Source: Alphaproteobacteria bacterium
GTDB lineage: Bacteria; Pseudomonadota; Alphaproteobacteria; Rhodospirillales; Rhodospirillaceae
Direction: 5' to 3'
NCBI GenBank assembly: GCA_003246625.1
Contig: QJZR01000013.1
Coordinates: 1 to 64,000, forward strand
DNA length: 64,000 nucleotides
The translations under genes were made by a program, and so were the position numbers. The notes below the pieces were generated by a model that was not told where the DNA came from, made no database searches, and was given only the letters and a program-made list of their open reading frames with translations. Every line of letters begins with the position of its first letter. Position 1 is the first letter of the stretch. This document shows positions 8,188 to 18,001 of this stretch, piece after piece.

Positions 8188-9069
8188 ATGTTCCCTTGGT
8201 TCGTCCGCAACGTTCTCGACCCGGTTTCCGCCTTTCTGGCCCTGGCGGTGTTCCGCGTCGTCGCCGGTTTGCCGGTGGACATGGCTTCCGCCCTCGGCGG
8301 GCGGCTGGGGCGGCTGATCGGCCCGCTGCTGCCACCGCACCGGGTCGCCCGCGCCAACCTGGCCGCCGCCTTTCCGGAAAAATCCAGGGCGGAGATCGCC
8401 CGCCTTCTGTCCGGCATGTGGGACAACCTCGGCCGCACCTTCTTCGAATACCCGCACCTCGACAGCCTGATCGCCATGGGCCGGGTGGAGGTGGTCGGCG
8501 TGGAACACATCCACGCCCTGCGCGACGACGGCGAACCCGGCCTGTTGTGGGGCGCCCACATCGCCAATTGGGAAATCGTCTCGGCGGGGCCGGGGTTGGG
8601 CGGCCTGACCATGCACCGCATCTATCGCCGCCCCAACAACCCCTATTTCGACCGCATCTTCCAGGCGCGCGGCGTCGTCGTCGACGGCGAACTGCTGCCC
8701 AAGGGCGCGGCGGGGGCGCGGCGCGCCATGGCCCTGCTGAAAAAAGGCGGTCACCTCGGCATGCTGGTCGACCAGAAGATGAACGACGGCATCGCCGTGC
8801 CCTTTTTCGGGCGCGAAGCGATGACCGCCCCGGCCCTGGCCGCCTTCGCCCTGCGTTACGGTTGCCCGATCGTCGCCTCGCGCGCCGTCCGCCTGCGCGG
8901 CGCGCACTTCCGTCTGGAGTTTTCCCCCCCATATCGTCTGAAGGATACCGGCGACCGGAAGGCGGACGAGCGGGCGGCGATGGCCGAGGTCAACCGCACC
9001 ATCGAATCCTGGATCCGCGAACGCCCCGAGCAGTGGCTGTGGGTGCATCGCCGCTGGCCGAACAACTAG
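8188..9069 (+). CDS. LpxL/HtrB-type lipid A acyltransferase, copy 1
   Basis: 293 residues. The N-terminus has a membrane-anchoring hydrophobic stretch; HIANWE (His124, Glu129) fits the H-x4-D/E catalytic motif of LpxL/LpxM, and GGHLGMLVDQKMNDGI is a conserved block further on. The family adds secondary acyl chains to Kdo-lipid A. The gene directly follows lpxK in the same operon, which makes it the likely main late acyltransferase. A paralogue of the same length at 18557-19438 shares WDNLGR, the HLGMLVDQKMNDGI block and the C-terminal QWLW-HRRWP ending. Confidence 0.9.
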   Translation: MFPWFVRNVLDPVSAFLALAVFRVVAGLPVDMASALGGRLGRLIGPLLPPHRVARANLAAAFPEKSRAEIARLLSGMWDNLGRTFFEYPHLDSLIAMGRVEVVGVEHIHALRDDGEPGLLWGAHIANWEIVSAGPGLGGLTMHRIYRRPNNPYFDRIFQARGVVVDGELLPKGAAGARRAMALLKKGGHLGMLVDQKMNDGIAVPFFGREAMTAPALAAFALRYGCPIVASRAVRLRGAHFRLEFSPPYRLKDTGDRKADERAAMAEVNRTIESWIRERPEQWLWVHRRWPNN

Positions 9070-9080
9070 GGAGGAACCTC

Positions 9081-9650
9081 ATGGTCGCCTTGTCCCCGCC
9101 GCTGGGTCCGTTCGGGACCTCGGCCCCCGACTTCCTGCTGCCGGACATGGTTTCCGGCGAGACGATCAGCCTGGCCGACGTGCGCGGCGACAACGGCACC
9201 CTGGTGATGTTCGTCTGCAACCACTGCCCCTACGTGCGGGCGGTGATCGACCGCGTCGTCCGCGACTGCCGCGAACTGGCCGCGCACGGGGTGCGGGCGG
9301 TGGCGATTTCCGCCAACGACGCCGACGCCTATCCCGACGACGGGCCGGACAGGATGGCCGCCTTCGCCAAGGCGCACGGCTTTCCCTTCCCCTATCTCTA
9401 CGACGAATCGCAGGCGGTGGCGCGCGCCTATGGCGCGGTGTGCACGCCGGACTTTTTCGGCTACGACCGGGCGTTGCGCCTGTGCTATCGCGGGCGGCTG
9501 GACGCCTCGCGCATGGAGCCCGCGCCCGCCGACGCGCGCCGCGAACTGTTCGCGGCGATGGCCGCCGTCGCCGCGGGCAAGGGGGTGCCCGACGGGCAGA
9601 TTCCCAGCCTCGGCTGCTCGATCAAATGGAAGGGCGAAAATCCCGTCTAG
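9081..9650 (+). CDS. Thioredoxin-like (redoxin) protein with CNHC motif
   Basis: 189 residues with a start preceded by GGGAGGA. It has an AhpC/TSA-thioredoxin fold pattern: APDFLLPD near 15, CNHCPYV at 46-52 as the CxxC site, and the C-terminal SLGCSIKWKG ending typical of a bacterial thioredoxin-family subgroup of unknown partner. No signal peptide is visible, so it is probably cytoplasmic. It lies 11 bp after the acyltransferase and is likely co-transcribed, though no functional link to lipid A is evident. Confidence 0.85.
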   Translation: MVALSPPLGPFGTSAPDFLLPDMVSGETISLADVRGDNGTLVMFVCNHCPYVRAVIDRVVRDCRELAAHGVRAVAISANDADAYPDDGPDRMAAFAKAHGFPFPYLYDESQAVARAYGAVCTPDFFGYDRALRLCYRGRLDASRMEPAPADARRELFAAMAAVAAGKGVPDGQIPSLGCSIKWKGENPV

Positions 9651-9771
9651 ACGAAGGTCTTCGCCCGCGCGAGGCGATGGACTTCACCGCCGACTGCCCC
9701 TATTGTAGGCGCGGTTCGGTGTGCGTTGCGCGCGCCGGACGCAGCCTTATTGCAATGGTCAGGTTTCCGAG

Positions 9772-10512
9772 ATGCCGTCCACCCCTGTCGATGCCTACAA
9801 GATTGCCGAGGAAAAACGCCGCCTCGAGCGCGAATCCGCCGAACAGAACAGCCTGTTCCGCGAGGTCGACGACGACCTGCGCCACGACCTGATGGTCACC
9901 CTGTGGAAGCGGTACGGCAAATGGGTGGTCGGGGTGGCGGTGGCGATCGTCGTCGCGGTCGCCGGATACCAGGCCTATCGCGGCTGGATGGATTCCCAAC
10001 GCGCCTCCCAGGCGGCGGTCTTCGACCAGGCGGAAAAGGCCGCGGTCGCGGGCGACGCGAAGACGGCGGTGGACCTGCTGGCCGGGCTGGAGGCGAAGGG
10101 CAACGCCGGATACCGCACGCTGGCGCGTTTGCGCCAGGCCACCTTGCTGCTGGGCGAGGGCAAGCGGGCCGAGGCGCGCACCCTGTTCGGCAAGGTTGCC
10201 GCCGACGGCGACGCGCTGACCGCCTATCGCGACCTCGCGGTGGTGCTGGACGCCCTGGCCGGGATGGACGAGGACGACCCCAAGGCGACCGTCGAGCGCC
10301 TGTCGCGCCTGACCGGCGCCGGGCAGCCCTGGCGCCACATGGCGCTGGAACTGACCGCCCTGGCGCAGGCGAAGGGCGGCGAACCGGGCCGCGCGGCGGC
10401 CACCTTGAAGGATATTCTGGACGATCCCGACACCTCCGCCGATCAGCGGGCGCTGGCCGAAAGCCTGCGCACGGTGTTCGCGAAGGACGCGGCGGCGGCG
10501 ACGACGAAATGA
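9772..10512 (+). CDS. Tetratricopeptide-like membrane protein, YfgM-like
   Basis: 246 residues from the ATG at 9772. A cytoplasmic N-terminus rich in charged residues is followed by one membrane segment (WVVGVAVAIVVAVAGY, about 51-66) and an alanine-rich helical periplasmic domain with TPR character. This is the organisation of YfgM, the periplasmic chaperone-like partner of SecYEG. The gene immediately precedes bamB and der, the same order as the YfgM-BamB-Der locus in many proteobacteria, which supports the call. Its stop overlaps an in-frame ATG of the next gene (ATGA at 10509-10512). Confidence 0.85.
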   Translation: MPSTPVDAYKIAEEKRRLERESAEQNSLFREVDDDLRHDLMVTLWKRYGKWVVGVAVAIVVAVAGYQAYRGWMDSQRASQAAVFDQAEKAAVAGDAKTAVDLLAGLEAKGNAGYRTLARLRQATLLLGEGKRAEARTLFGKVAADGDALTAYRDLAVVLDALAGMDEDDPKATVERLSRLTGAGQPWRHMALELTALAQAKGGEPGRAAATLKDILDDPDTSADQRALAESLRTVFAKDAAAATTK

Positions 10513-10523
10513 GGGCGATGACG

Positions 10524-11855
10524 ATGCGCAAGGGATGGTTGACGGCGGTGCTGGCGATCGGCGTTCTGCCCGCGCTGGCGGGATGCGGCGACGACTGGTT
10601 CGGCGAACCGGAAGGTCCGCCGCTGCCCGGCAACCGGGTTTCGGTTCTGGTGCATGAAACCAAGGTCCGCCCCGACACCGGCGCGGAAAAGATCGAGATC
10701 AAGCTGCCCAAGCCCGAGGCCAACGCCGATTGGCCGCAGACCGGCGGCCTGTCGCACCACGCCATGGAACACCTGCAGATCGGCGGCAACATCGACTATG
10801 CGTGGAGTTCCTCGATCGGCGGCGGCAGCGACAGCGACGACCGCCTGATCGCCGCGCCGGTGGTCGCCGGGGGCAAGGTCTTCACCATGGACGCGCGGGC
10901 GCGGGTTTCCGCCTTCGACGCGGCCAAGGGCGGCCGCCTGTGGCGCTTCAACCTGACCCCCGACGGGGAAGAGGACAGCGCCGTGCGCGGCGGCGGCATG
11001 GCCATCGACAAGGGCATCCTGTTCGCCGCCACCGGCCTGGGCGAGGTCTGGGCGATCCAGGCGGAGAGCGGCAACTTCTATTGGAAGACGCAGCTGGACG
11101 CGCCGGTGCGCGCCGCGCCCACCGTCTATGGCGGCCGCGTCTTCGCGGTGACCGCCAGCAACAAGGTGGTGGCGCTGAACGCCCGCAACGGCAAGAAGCT
11201 GTGGGAATACGTCGGCGCCGAGGAGGCCTCCGGCCTGCTGGGCGCGGCCAGCCCCGCCGCCGACCATGGCGTGTTGGTGGTGGCGATGCGTTCCGGCGCC
11301 CTGGCGGCGCTGCGCGTCGAAAGCGGTTCCCTGCTGTGGGAAGACACCCTGGCCTCGGGCCGCCGGGCCTCCGGCCTTGCCACCCTCAGCGACATCAAGG
11401 CGCCGCCGGTGGTTTCGGGCAACCGGGTCTATGCCATCGGCAACGGCGGCCTGGTCGCCGCCATCGACCTGCGCACCGGCGGACGCATCTGGGAAAAGGA
11501 CTTCGGCGGCGTCGACCTGCCCTGGCTGGCCGGGGACTATCTGTTCGTGCTGACCAACGGCAACGAAGTCGTCGCGCTGGACGCCAACCATGGCCGCGTG
11601 CTATGGGCGACGCCCCTGTCGGTGTGGAAGAACCGCAAGGCCCACACCGGCCGCATCATCTGGAGCGGGCCGATTCTCGCTTCCGACCGGCTGCTGCTTG
11701 CCGGGTCGCACGGCTACGCCCTGTCGATCTCGCCCTATACCGGCAAGGTCCTGGGTTATGCCAAGATGCCCGACGGCGTGACCGTGCCGCCGGTGGCGGC
11801 GGGGGGAACGGTGTACTTCCTCACCGACGACGCGGACCTTGTGGCGTACCGCTAA
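10524..11855 (+). CDS. bamB: Outer membrane protein assembly factor BamB (beta-propeller lipoprotein)
   Basis: 443 residues from ATG 10524; in-frame ATGs also exist at 10509 (overlapping the previous stop) and 10518. I prefer 10524 because GAGGG at 10511-10515 is well spaced for it. The signal MRKGWLTAVLAIGVLPALAGCG has a lipobox with the lipidated Cys at residue 22. The rest is a PQQ-like beta-propeller with repeated blades such as GGRLWRFNL, ARNGKKLWEY and TGGRIWEKDF. BamB is a periplasm-facing lipoprotein of the BAM complex that inserts beta-barrels. Its position between the YfgM-like gene and der is conserved. Confidence 0.92.
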   Translation: MRKGWLTAVLAIGVLPALAGCGDDWFGEPEGPPLPGNRVSVLVHETKVRPDTGAEKIEIKLPKPEANADWPQTGGLSHHAMEHLQIGGNIDYAWSSSIGGGSDSDDRLIAAPVVAGGKVFTMDARARVSAFDAAKGGRLWRFNLTPDGEEDSAVRGGGMAIDKGILFAATGLGEVWAIQAESGNFYWKTQLDAPVRAAPTVYGGRVFAVTASNKVVALNARNGKKLWEYVGAEEASGLLGAASPAADHGVLVVAMRSGALAALRVESGSLLWEDTLASGRRASGLATLSDIKAPPVVSGNRVYAIGNGGLVAAIDLRTGGRIWEKDFGGVDLPWLAGDYLFVLTNGNEVVALDANHGRVLWATPLSVWKNRKAHTGRIIWSGPILASDRLLLAGSHGYALSISPYTGKVLGYAKMPDGVTVPPVAAGGTVYFLTDDADLVAYR

Positions 11856-11879
11856 GTCGGCTTGACCGGGCGTGAAAGA

Positions 11880-13286
11880 ATGACCCTGACCGTGGCGATC
11901 GTGGGCCGGCCGAATGTCGGCAAGTCCACTCTGTTCAACCGTTTGACCGGCTCCCGCTCGGCGATCGTGCATGACCTGCCGGGGGTGACGCGCGACCGCC
12001 GCGACGGTGACGCCCGCCTGGGCGACCTTTCCTTCCGGCTGGTCGACACCGCCGGGCTGGAGGACAGCAACGACCTGTCCACCATCGAGGGCCGCATGCG
12101 CGCCCAGACCGATTCCGCCATCCGCCTGGCCGACGTGGTGATGATGCTGGTCGACGCCCGCGCCGGGGTGACCCCCCTCGACGCCCATTTCGCCGACCTT
12201 CTGCGCCGCCAGGCGAAACCGGTGATTCTGGTCGCCAACAAGTGCGAGGGCCGTGCCGGGCAACCCGGCCTGTTCGAGGCCTTCGGTCTCGGTCTTGGCG
12301 ACCCGGTGCCGATCTCCGCCGAACACAGCGAGGGGATGGGCGACCTCTACGACGCGTTGCGCCCCTTCGCCGACGCCGCCGACCCGCCCGCCGCGAAGGC
12401 GGAGGAGGCGGACTTCGCCGCCGACGGCGCCGAGGAAACCGACGAGGAGGTGGAGGCCAAGCTGGCCGCCCGCCCGGTTTCCATCGCCATCGTCGGCCGC
12501 CCCAACGTCGGCAAATCGACCCTGGTCAACCGCCTGCTGGGCGAGGACCGCATGCTCACCGGCCCCGAGGCCGGGCTGACCCGCGACGCCATCGCCACCC
12601 CCTGGGAGTGGCAGGGCCGCCGCCTGGTCCTGGTCGACACCGCCGGGCTGCGCCGCAAGGCGAAGATCGAGGAAAGCCTGGAAAAGCTTTCCGCCCAGGA
12701 CACCCTGAACGCGGTGCGCATGGCCAACCTCGTCGCCCTGGTGCTGGACGCCAACGCGGTGCTGGAGAAGCAGGACCTGACCATCGCCCGCCACGTCGTC
12801 GACGAGGGCCGCGCCCTGATCGTCGTGGTCAACAAATGGGACGCCGCCGAGGACAAGGGCGAGATCCTGGAACGCCTGAAGCTGCGTCTGGCCACCGCCC
12901 TGCCGCAGGTGCGCGGCATTCCCTTCGTCACCGTCTCGGCGCTCAAGGGGCACGGCCTGGACCGGATGATGGACGCCGTGTTCAAGACCTACGACCTGTG
13001 GAACCGCCGCGTCCCCACCCGGCCCCTCAACGAGTGGCTGCGCGAAATGACCGAACGCCATCCGCCGCCGCTGGGCAGCCTGGGGCGCCGTCTGCGGGTG
13101 CGCTATATCACCCAGATCAAGACCCGGCCGCCGACTTTCGTCGCCTTCGTTTCCCGCGCCGCCGACATGCCGGATTCCTATGCCCGCTATCTGGTCAACG
13201 GCCTGCGCGACGCCTTCGATCTCGACGGCATTCCCATCCGCCTGCTGCTGCGCCAGGGCAAGAACCCCTACGCCGGGAAGGAATAG
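11880..13286 (+). CDS. der: Ribosome-associated GTPase Der (EngA)
   Basis: 468 residues with the two tandem G domains diagnostic of Der. The first P-loop GRPNVGKS is at 9-16 and the second lies near 206, in [19 protein letters not shown] switch motifs occur in both. The second G4 motif is NKWD, while the first reads NKCE, a variation common in the N-terminal G domain. A KH-like C-terminal domain follows. Der is needed for 50S subunit assembly. I start at ATG 11880, directly before TLTVAIVG; six further in-frame codons upstream start from a weak codon. It is the last gene of the yfgM-bamB-der unit. Confidence 0.95.
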   Translation: MTLTVAIVGRPNVGKSTLFNRLTGSRSAIVHDLPGVTRDRRDGDARLGDLSFRLVDTAGLEDSNDLSTIEGRMRAQTDSAIRLADVVMMLVDARAGVTPLDAHFADLLRRQAKPVILVANKCEGRAGQPGLFEAFGLGLGDPVPISAEHSEGMGDLYDALRPFADAADPPAAKAEEADFAADGAEETDEEVEAKLAARPVSIAIVGRPNVGKSTLVNRLLGEDRMLTGPEAGLTRDAIATPWEWQGRRLVLVDTAGLRRKAKIEESLEKLSAQDTLNAVRMANLVALVLDANAVLEKQDLTIARHVVDEGRALIVVVNKWDAAEDKGEILERLKLRLATALPQVRGIPFVTVSALKGHGLDRMMDAVFKTYDLWNRRVPTRPLNEWLREMTERHPPPLGSLGRRLRVRYITQIKTRPPTFVAFVSRAADMPDSYARYLVNGLRDAFDLDGIPIRLLLRQGKNPYAGKE

Positions 13287-13295
13287 GGGAAGGAA

Positions 13296-13330
13296 AAAGC
13301 GAGGGGACGGTCTCCCCCCGCTTTCCGTTT
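13296..13330. terminator. Bidirectional terminator between der and the sensor kinase
   Basis: Hairpin AAAGCG-a-GGGGA / TCCCC-c-CGCTTT with a five-base loop and one mismatch, flanked by A-rich sequence on the left and CCGTTTCC on the right. It lies in the 77-bp gap between two convergent genes, so it can serve both. Confidence 0.65.
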
Positions 13331-13363
13331 CCGCCCCGTCCGTCCGACACCTCCCCTTCGCCG

Positions 13364-15421
13364 CTAATCCTGAAGGGCGTCCGTGTCCTCGTCGCCGATG
13401 GGGATGCGGACGACGAAGGTGGTGCCTTCGCCCAGGGTGCTTTCCACCGTCAGGGTGCCGTCGTGCTTGACCGCGACGATGTCGCGGCAGATCGCCAATC
13501 CCTGTCCGGTTCCCTTGCCCACCGGCTTGGTGGTGAAGAAGGGGTCGAAGATCTTTTCCATGATTTCCGGCGCGATGCCGCAACCGTCGTCGGCGATGCG
13601 GATTTCCACCTCGTCGCCGTCGGCGCGGGAACGAATGCGGATGTGGCCGGGCAGGGGCTTGCCCGAGCTTTCGATTGCCTGCGCGGCGTTGACGATCAGG
13701 TTGAGGAAGACCTGGTTCAATTCCGCCTCGTGGCAGACGACGGGGGGCAGGTCGGCTTGCAGGTCGCGTTCGACGTCGGCGGAAAGCTTCCAGGCGTTGC
13801 GGGACACCGTCAGGGTGTTCTCGATCGCCTTGTTCAGGTCGGCGGCGGCGCGGCGGCTGTTTCCGGGATGGGAGAATTCCTTCATCGAACGGACGATGTG
13901 GGAAATCTGTTCCATGCCGTCCCGGCTTTCCTGGATCGCCTGGGGAATTTCCTCGCAGAGGAAGTCGATGTCGTCCTCGGAAAGGGGCGTCGCGGCGTCG
14001 GCGCCGCGCAGGTGCCGCAGAATCCGGCCCGCCTCGTCCCCCAGGAAAAGCAGGTTGCTGCTGACGTACTGCGCGGGGGTGTTGATCTCGTGGGCGATGC
14101 CGGCCGCCAGCTGGCCGATGGCGGCCAGCCGGGAGTTCTGCATCAATTGCCGTTGCGCCTCCTTCAGCGCCTTGATGTCGCGGAAGGCGATCACCAGGCA
14201 GCGTCCGGCCTCGGCGTCGGTCAGCGGGCTGAGGGTCATGGTGACGTCGAGGATTTCCCTGCCGCCGGTGACGCGGATGTCGTCGAGGATGCGGCGTTCG
14301 CCGTCGCGCAGGACGTCGCGCCAGGGCAGGGGATGGCCGTCCTCCATGCGCATCAGGTCCTCGATGCCGCGGCCTTCGATGCTGGGGGAGCCGCCGTCCC
14401 GTTCCAGCATGTCCGCCGCGGCGCGGTTGGCCGACAGGATGGTTCCCGTGCCGTCGGTCATCACGATGCCCTCGACCAGGGTGTCGGAAATGGTCAACAG
14501 CCGTTGGCGCGACGATTCCAGGGCCGCCTGCATGCGGGCATGGCGCGCCTGGAACCGTTCGTAGCCGAAGGCCCCCGCCACCGTCAGAAGCGGCAGGATG
14601 GCGGCGATGATCAGGAACGGGTAACCCTGGCCGCCGCCTTCCAGGGAGGCTTCCTCGCGCAGGGTGGCCAGTTTGAGAGGGGTCTTGGGGACGGTGTGGA
14701 CGGTCAGGATTACCGGGATGTGCGCGTTCGGGTCCTTCCCCCGGTGGGCTTCCCCCGGCGGCGCCAGCAGGGCCTCGCGCAGCAGGCCCGGCGCCACGAA
14801 ATCCGGGCGGTCGCCGGGGTAGAGCAGGACGGTGCGGTCCAGGGTGTCGAAGGTGCGCGGCAACAGGAACGCGGTCAGGCTGGTCAGGTCGATCCAGGCG
14901 ACGAGATAGCCTTCGCCGGGGGTGTCGTCGGACAGCGGCGTGACCAGCCGGGCCTGTCGCGAGTGGTTGAGGATGGTCATCCCCGGTTTTGGCGGGAAGT
15001 CGTCGTGGGCCCCGGTCGCGGTGTCGAGCAGCCGACGGCCGCTTTCGTCGGTGAGGGTGAAGCGCGCGTAAAGCGGTTGGTCGCCGATCCGCCGGTCCGA
15101 CAGAACCTTGCGCAGCGCGGCGCCGGCGGCGTCCAGGCTGGCCTGAAGGCCGTAGCGGGGGGACATCCCCAGGGCCTTGTTGGCCCGGTAGTTGGAAATC
15201 TCGGCGCCGTGCGCCAGCTCGGCGACGAAGCGGGTCTGCTCGGCCAGATAGTCCCCCAGGGTCGCCGCCAGCTGCGCGTTGAGGTCGATGACGCGCGAGA
15301 TCTCGGTGTTCTTCAGGGTGCGCTGCGCCTCCAGGTTACGGTGGATCAAGCCGATGGCGTAAAGGCAGAACACCAGCGCCAGAAGAATCGGAAACTTTCG
15401 CCAGACCCAAACGCTGTTCAT
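13364..15421 (-). CDS. Membrane sensor histidine kinase with extracytoplasmic sensor and PAS domain
   Basis: 685 residues. TM1 is about 9-26; a ~240-residue extracytoplasmic domain (probably dCache-like) runs to TM2 at about 267-287. A PAS domain spans about 305-420, and the HisKA helix has the phospho-acceptor His444 in AGIAHEINTPAQ. The ATPase has N boxes (NLIVNAAQAI near 574), IADDGCGI near 609 and GKGTGQGLA near 635. The start overlaps the stop of the upstream binding-protein gene (ATGA), so the two are made together. No response regulator is adjacent. The INTP variant and C-terminal layout resemble DctB/NtrB-type kinases. Confidence 0.88.
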   Translation of the reverse strand: MNSVWVWRKFPILLALVFCLYAIGLIHRNLEAQRTLKNTEISRVIDLNAQLAATLGDYLAEQTRFVAELAHGAEISNYRANKALGMSPRYGLQASLDAAGAALRKVLSDRRIGDQPLYARFTLTDESGRRLLDTATGAHDDFPPKPGMTILNHSRQARLVTPLSDDTPGEGYLVAWIDLTSLTAFLLPRTFDTLDRTVLLYPGDRPDFVAPGLLREALLAPPGEAHRGKDPNAHIPVILTVHTVPKTPLKLATLREEASLEGGGQGYPFLIIAAILPLLTVAGAFGYERFQARHARMQAALESSRQRLLTISDTLVEGIVMTDGTGTILSANRAAADMLERDGGSPSIEGRGIEDLMRMEDGHPLPWRDVLRDGERRILDDIRVTGGREILDVTMTLSPLTDAEAGRCLVIAFRDIKALKEAQRQLMQNSRLAAIGQLAAGIAHEINTPAQYVSSNLLFLGDEAGRILRHLRGADAATPLSEDDIDFLCEEIPQAIQESRDGMEQISHIVRSMKEFSHPGNSRRAAADLNKAIENTLTVSRNAWKLSADVERDLQADLPPVVCHEAELNQVFLNLIVNAAQAIESSGKPLPGHIRIRSRADGDEVEIRIADDGCGIAPEIMEKIFDPFFTTKPVGKGTGQGLAICRDIVAVKHDGTLTVESTLGEGTTFVVRIPIGDEDTDALQD

Positions 15422-16320
15422 TTCTTGCCGCTGGGGTATTTGACGAAGAAGTCCGGCATGGTGGAGCGGATTTCGGGATAGTATTTCTCCACCAGCGCGT
15501 CATAGGTGCCGTCGGCCCGGATGCGCCGCAGATAATCGTCGAAGGCGTCGCGCAGGGAGACATCCTCCGGCCGGAACGCCGCCGCCAGTTCCTGGGCCTC
15601 CGACACCGGGCCGATGACCTTGATGCGTCCGGCCCACTTCTTCAGGTCGAGCAGGGCGTCGGGCACGTCGAGCAGGGTCAGGTCGGCCTCGTCGTTCAGC
15701 AGCGCGGGGACCATTTCGTTCGGATTGGTTGAACGGGTATAGGCGCGCAGGTCGATCCCCTTGCCCTTCAGGTCGTAATTGGCGGGGTCGAGGCAGGTCC
15801 TTTCCATCACCAGCAGGCTGCGGCTGCCGATCTTGGCCTTGGTCTTCGCGATGTCGGCGGGCAGCGAGGCGCTTTCCCGGATCGGGGTCAGGGGGGCGTT
15901 CGCCGGGGCGATCAGCCAGACCTGCGACGGGAAGGTCGGTTGCGAGAACAGCATCACCTGGGCGCGCCAGGGCAGCACGGTAAAGCCGGTGGCGATGATG
16001 TCGCCGCGAACCGGATAGGAGCCGGTCAGCGCTATCTGGCCGTTCTTGCGGGTCACGTCGTGTCCCAGCAGGTCGCGGGTGACCGAATAGAAATCCGAGG
16101 TGACCAGGGTATAGCGGACCCCGAGGTGGCGGGCGAAGCCCTGCACGATCTCCACGTCGAGGCCGTCGCCGTTGCCGGTGACGAAGTTGGCGTAGGGGAT
16201 GCCCAGGTGGCGCAGTTCCTTGCTGGCCAGGACGTCGGCCAGGCCGTCGGCCCGCGCCGGAAGCGGCGTCCAGGCCAGCAGCGCCGTGAAAATCAGGGAA
16301 AGCAGACGCGGAAAAGACAT
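15418..16320 (-). CDS. Periplasmic solute-binding protein (SBP_bac_3-type), partner of the sensor kinase
   Basis: 300 residues with a Sec signal peptide of ~24 residues (SLIFTALLAWTPLPARA). The mature part follows the amino-acid-binding (type II PBP) pattern: LRHLGIPYANFVTGNGDGLDVEIVQGFARHL early, and a C-terminal DAFDDYLRRIRADGTYDALVEKYYPEI. No ABC permease or ATPase lies next to it. Instead its stop overlaps the sensor-kinase start, which suggests that it acts as the ligand-binding input for that kinase rather than in transport. A strong GGAGGAGG ribosome site precedes the ATG. The ligand is unknown. Confidence 0.85.
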   Translation of the reverse strand: MSFPRLLSLIFTALLAWTPLPARADGLADVLASKELRHLGIPYANFVTGNGDGLDVEIVQGFARHLGVRYTLVTSDFYSVTRDLLGHDVTRKNGQIALTGSYPVRGDIIATGFTVLPWRAQVMLFSQPTFPSQVWLIAPANAPLTPIRESASLPADIAKTKAKIGSRSLLVMERTCLDPANYDLKGKGIDLRAYTRSTNPNEMVPALLNDEADLTLLDVPDALLDLKKWAGRIKVIGPVSEAQELAAAFRPEDVSLRDAFDDYLRRIRADGTYDALVEKYYPEIRSTMPDFFVKYPSGKK

Positions 16321-16696
16321 CCCAACCTCCTCCCGTTATCGTGCATTTTCAATAGATGGGGTGCCGACCTGGGGTTGAAACCAAGGGCCGGAGGGGTTTT
16401 TCGATTCGCTTGCCGCAAGGGGGCGGATTCGCGAAATCTCTTGCGTCGGTCCTCGACCTGTGCGCATATCGCCCCTATCGGAACGCCGTGCGTAGACGGA
16501 TCGCCTTTGGCGAGTCCCCGGCGGTGCTTCCCCTGGATGTGACGCGCCCTCCTCGTATGGATTGCCGCCATCGAGTGGTCCCGGATAACGGGACGCCATA
16601 AGGCAGCGGATCTACGCCAGCTTCCTCGCACTTCACTTCGCCATTCCCGGATCGCATGACTGCGGCGGGCGGCGACGAAATAGGTTCTTCACGAAT
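16321..16696. other. Divergent intergenic gap between binding protein and DEAD-box helicase
   Basis: 376 bp without a convincing gene. It must carry the promoter of the binding protein/kinase pair on the left, and on the right a long leader for the helicase, which is common for cold-inducible helicase mRNAs. I see only short hairpins (for example CCCG/CGGG around 16580) and no confident promoter pair. Confidence 0.4.
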
Positions 16697-17935
16697 TTGA
16701 CGAATTTTTCCGAGCTCGGTCTGTCCGAGCCTCTTCTCCGCGCAATCGGCGCGGTGGGCTACACGCAACCGACGCCGATTCAGGCGGATGCGATTCCTCC
16801 ACTCCTTGCCGGGCGTGACGTGATGGGCATTGCCCAGACCGGCACCGGCAAGACCGCGGCCTTCGTCCTGCCGATGCTGCAGACCCTGTCCGCCCTGCCG
16901 GGGCGTGCCGCCCCCGGCCGTCCCCGTGCCCTGATTCTTGCCCCCACCCGCGAACTGGCGGCGCAGATCGCCGAGAACCTGCGCGATTACGGCCGGTTCC
17001 TGAAACTGCGCTCCGCCGTGATCTTCGGCGGGGTTTCCGCCCGGCCGCAGGAAGCGGCGTTGCGTGGCGGCGTCGACATCGTGGTCGCCACGCCGGGACG
17101 TCTGCTCGACCTGATGGGAACCGGTGCGCTGCACCTGTCCGAGGTGGTCTGGGCGGTCCTCGACGAGGCCGACCAGATGCTGGACCTGGGTTTCTTCCCG
17201 TCGATCCGCCGGATCATGGCCAAGGTTCCGCGGCAGCGCCGCACGGCCCTGTTCTCCGCGACCATGCCCGCGCCGATCCGCGCCCTGGCCGAGGAATTCC
17301 TGTGCGATCCGCAGGAGGTCCGGGTGACCCCGGTGGCCCGCCCCGCCGACCTGGTGACGCAGACGGTGATCCGCGTGTCCACCGCCGAGAAGCAGGCCGC
17401 GTTGACCAAGGTGCTGCAGGACCCCGCGGTGTCCTCCGCCATCGTCTTCACCCGCACCAAGCACGGCGCCGACCGGGTCGCCCGCCGCTTGACCCAGGCG
17501 GGTCTCGCCGCCGGGGTGATCCACGGCAACCGCAGCCAGTCCCAGCGCGAGCGGACTCTGCGGGACTTCAAAAGCGGTACGGTCGCGATTCTGGTGGCCA
17601 CCGACATCGCGGCGCGGGGCATCGACGTCGAGGGGGTTTCCCACGTCGTCAACTACGAGCTGCCCAACGTGCCCGAAACCTACGTGCATCGCATCGGCCG
17701 CACCGCGCGCGCCGGGGCGAGCGGCGCCGCCATCTCGTTGTGCGACGACGAGGAAAGGCCGCTGCTGCGCGATATCGAACGGCTGATCAAGCGTTCGCTC
17801 TTCGATTGGCCGGAGGCCGCCGCGACGACGGCGTCCCCACAGAAGAAACGGCAAGGCCCCCCGGCGAAAACCGGGAACGGCAAAAACGGAAACCGGCGTC
17901 GGCGCGGGCCGCAACCCGCCCGGCATGCCGCATAA
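16697..17935 (+). CDS. DEAD-box ATP-dependent RNA helicase (RhlE-like)
   Basis: 412 residues. All core motifs are present: the Q motif in [26 protein letters not shown] ([10 protein letters not shown]), SAT, and [11 protein letters not shown] basic, low-complexity tail rich in Arg/Lys/Asn follows from about residue 375. It should unwind RNA during ribosome assembly or mRNA turnover, especially in the cold. No ATG is available in frame; the start is taken as TTG at 16697, where an ACGAATTT direct repeat flanks the codon. A cold-shock protein gene begins 66 bp downstream, consistent with shared cold regulation. Confidence 0.9.
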   Translation: MTNFSELGLSEPLLRAIGAVGYTQPTPIQADAIPPLLAGRDVMGIAQTGTGKTAAFVLPMLQTLSALPGRAAPGRPRALILAPTRELAAQIAENLRDYGRFLKLRSAVIFGGVSARPQEAALRGGVDIVVATPGRLLDLMGTGALHLSEVVWAVLDEADQMLDLGFFPSIRRIMAKVPRQRRTALFSATMPAPIRALAEEFLCDPQEVRVTPVARPADLVTQTVIRVSTAEKQAALTKVLQDPAVSSAIVFTRTKHGADRVARRLTQAGLAAGVIHGNRSQSQRERTLRDFKSGTVAILVATDIAARGIDVEGVSHVVNYELPNVPETYVHRIGRTARAGASGAAISLCDDEERPLLRDIERLIKRSLFDWPEAAATTASPQKKRQGPPAKTGNGKNGNRRRRGPQPARHAA

Positions 17936-17942
17936 GGACGCT

Positions 17943-17961
17943 CCATCCGAAGGGCGGATGG
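17943..17961 (+). promoter_or_regulatory. Hairpin in the helicase-csp spacer
   Basis: CCATCCG / CGGATGG stem in the 66-bp spacer between the helicase stop and the cold-shock gene start. There is no T-run, so it is more likely an mRNA processing or leader structure than a terminator. Confidence 0.35.
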
Positions 17962-18001
17962 ACGTAAAGACGAAACCTCTCAACATGAATGGATTAAGAA
18001 A

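Noticed and set aside
12242-15481. A 1079-codon plus-strand frame over der and the antisense of the kinase
   Set aside because: It runs through der in the wrong frame and then opposite the kinase. Long stop-free frames are expected at this GC content.
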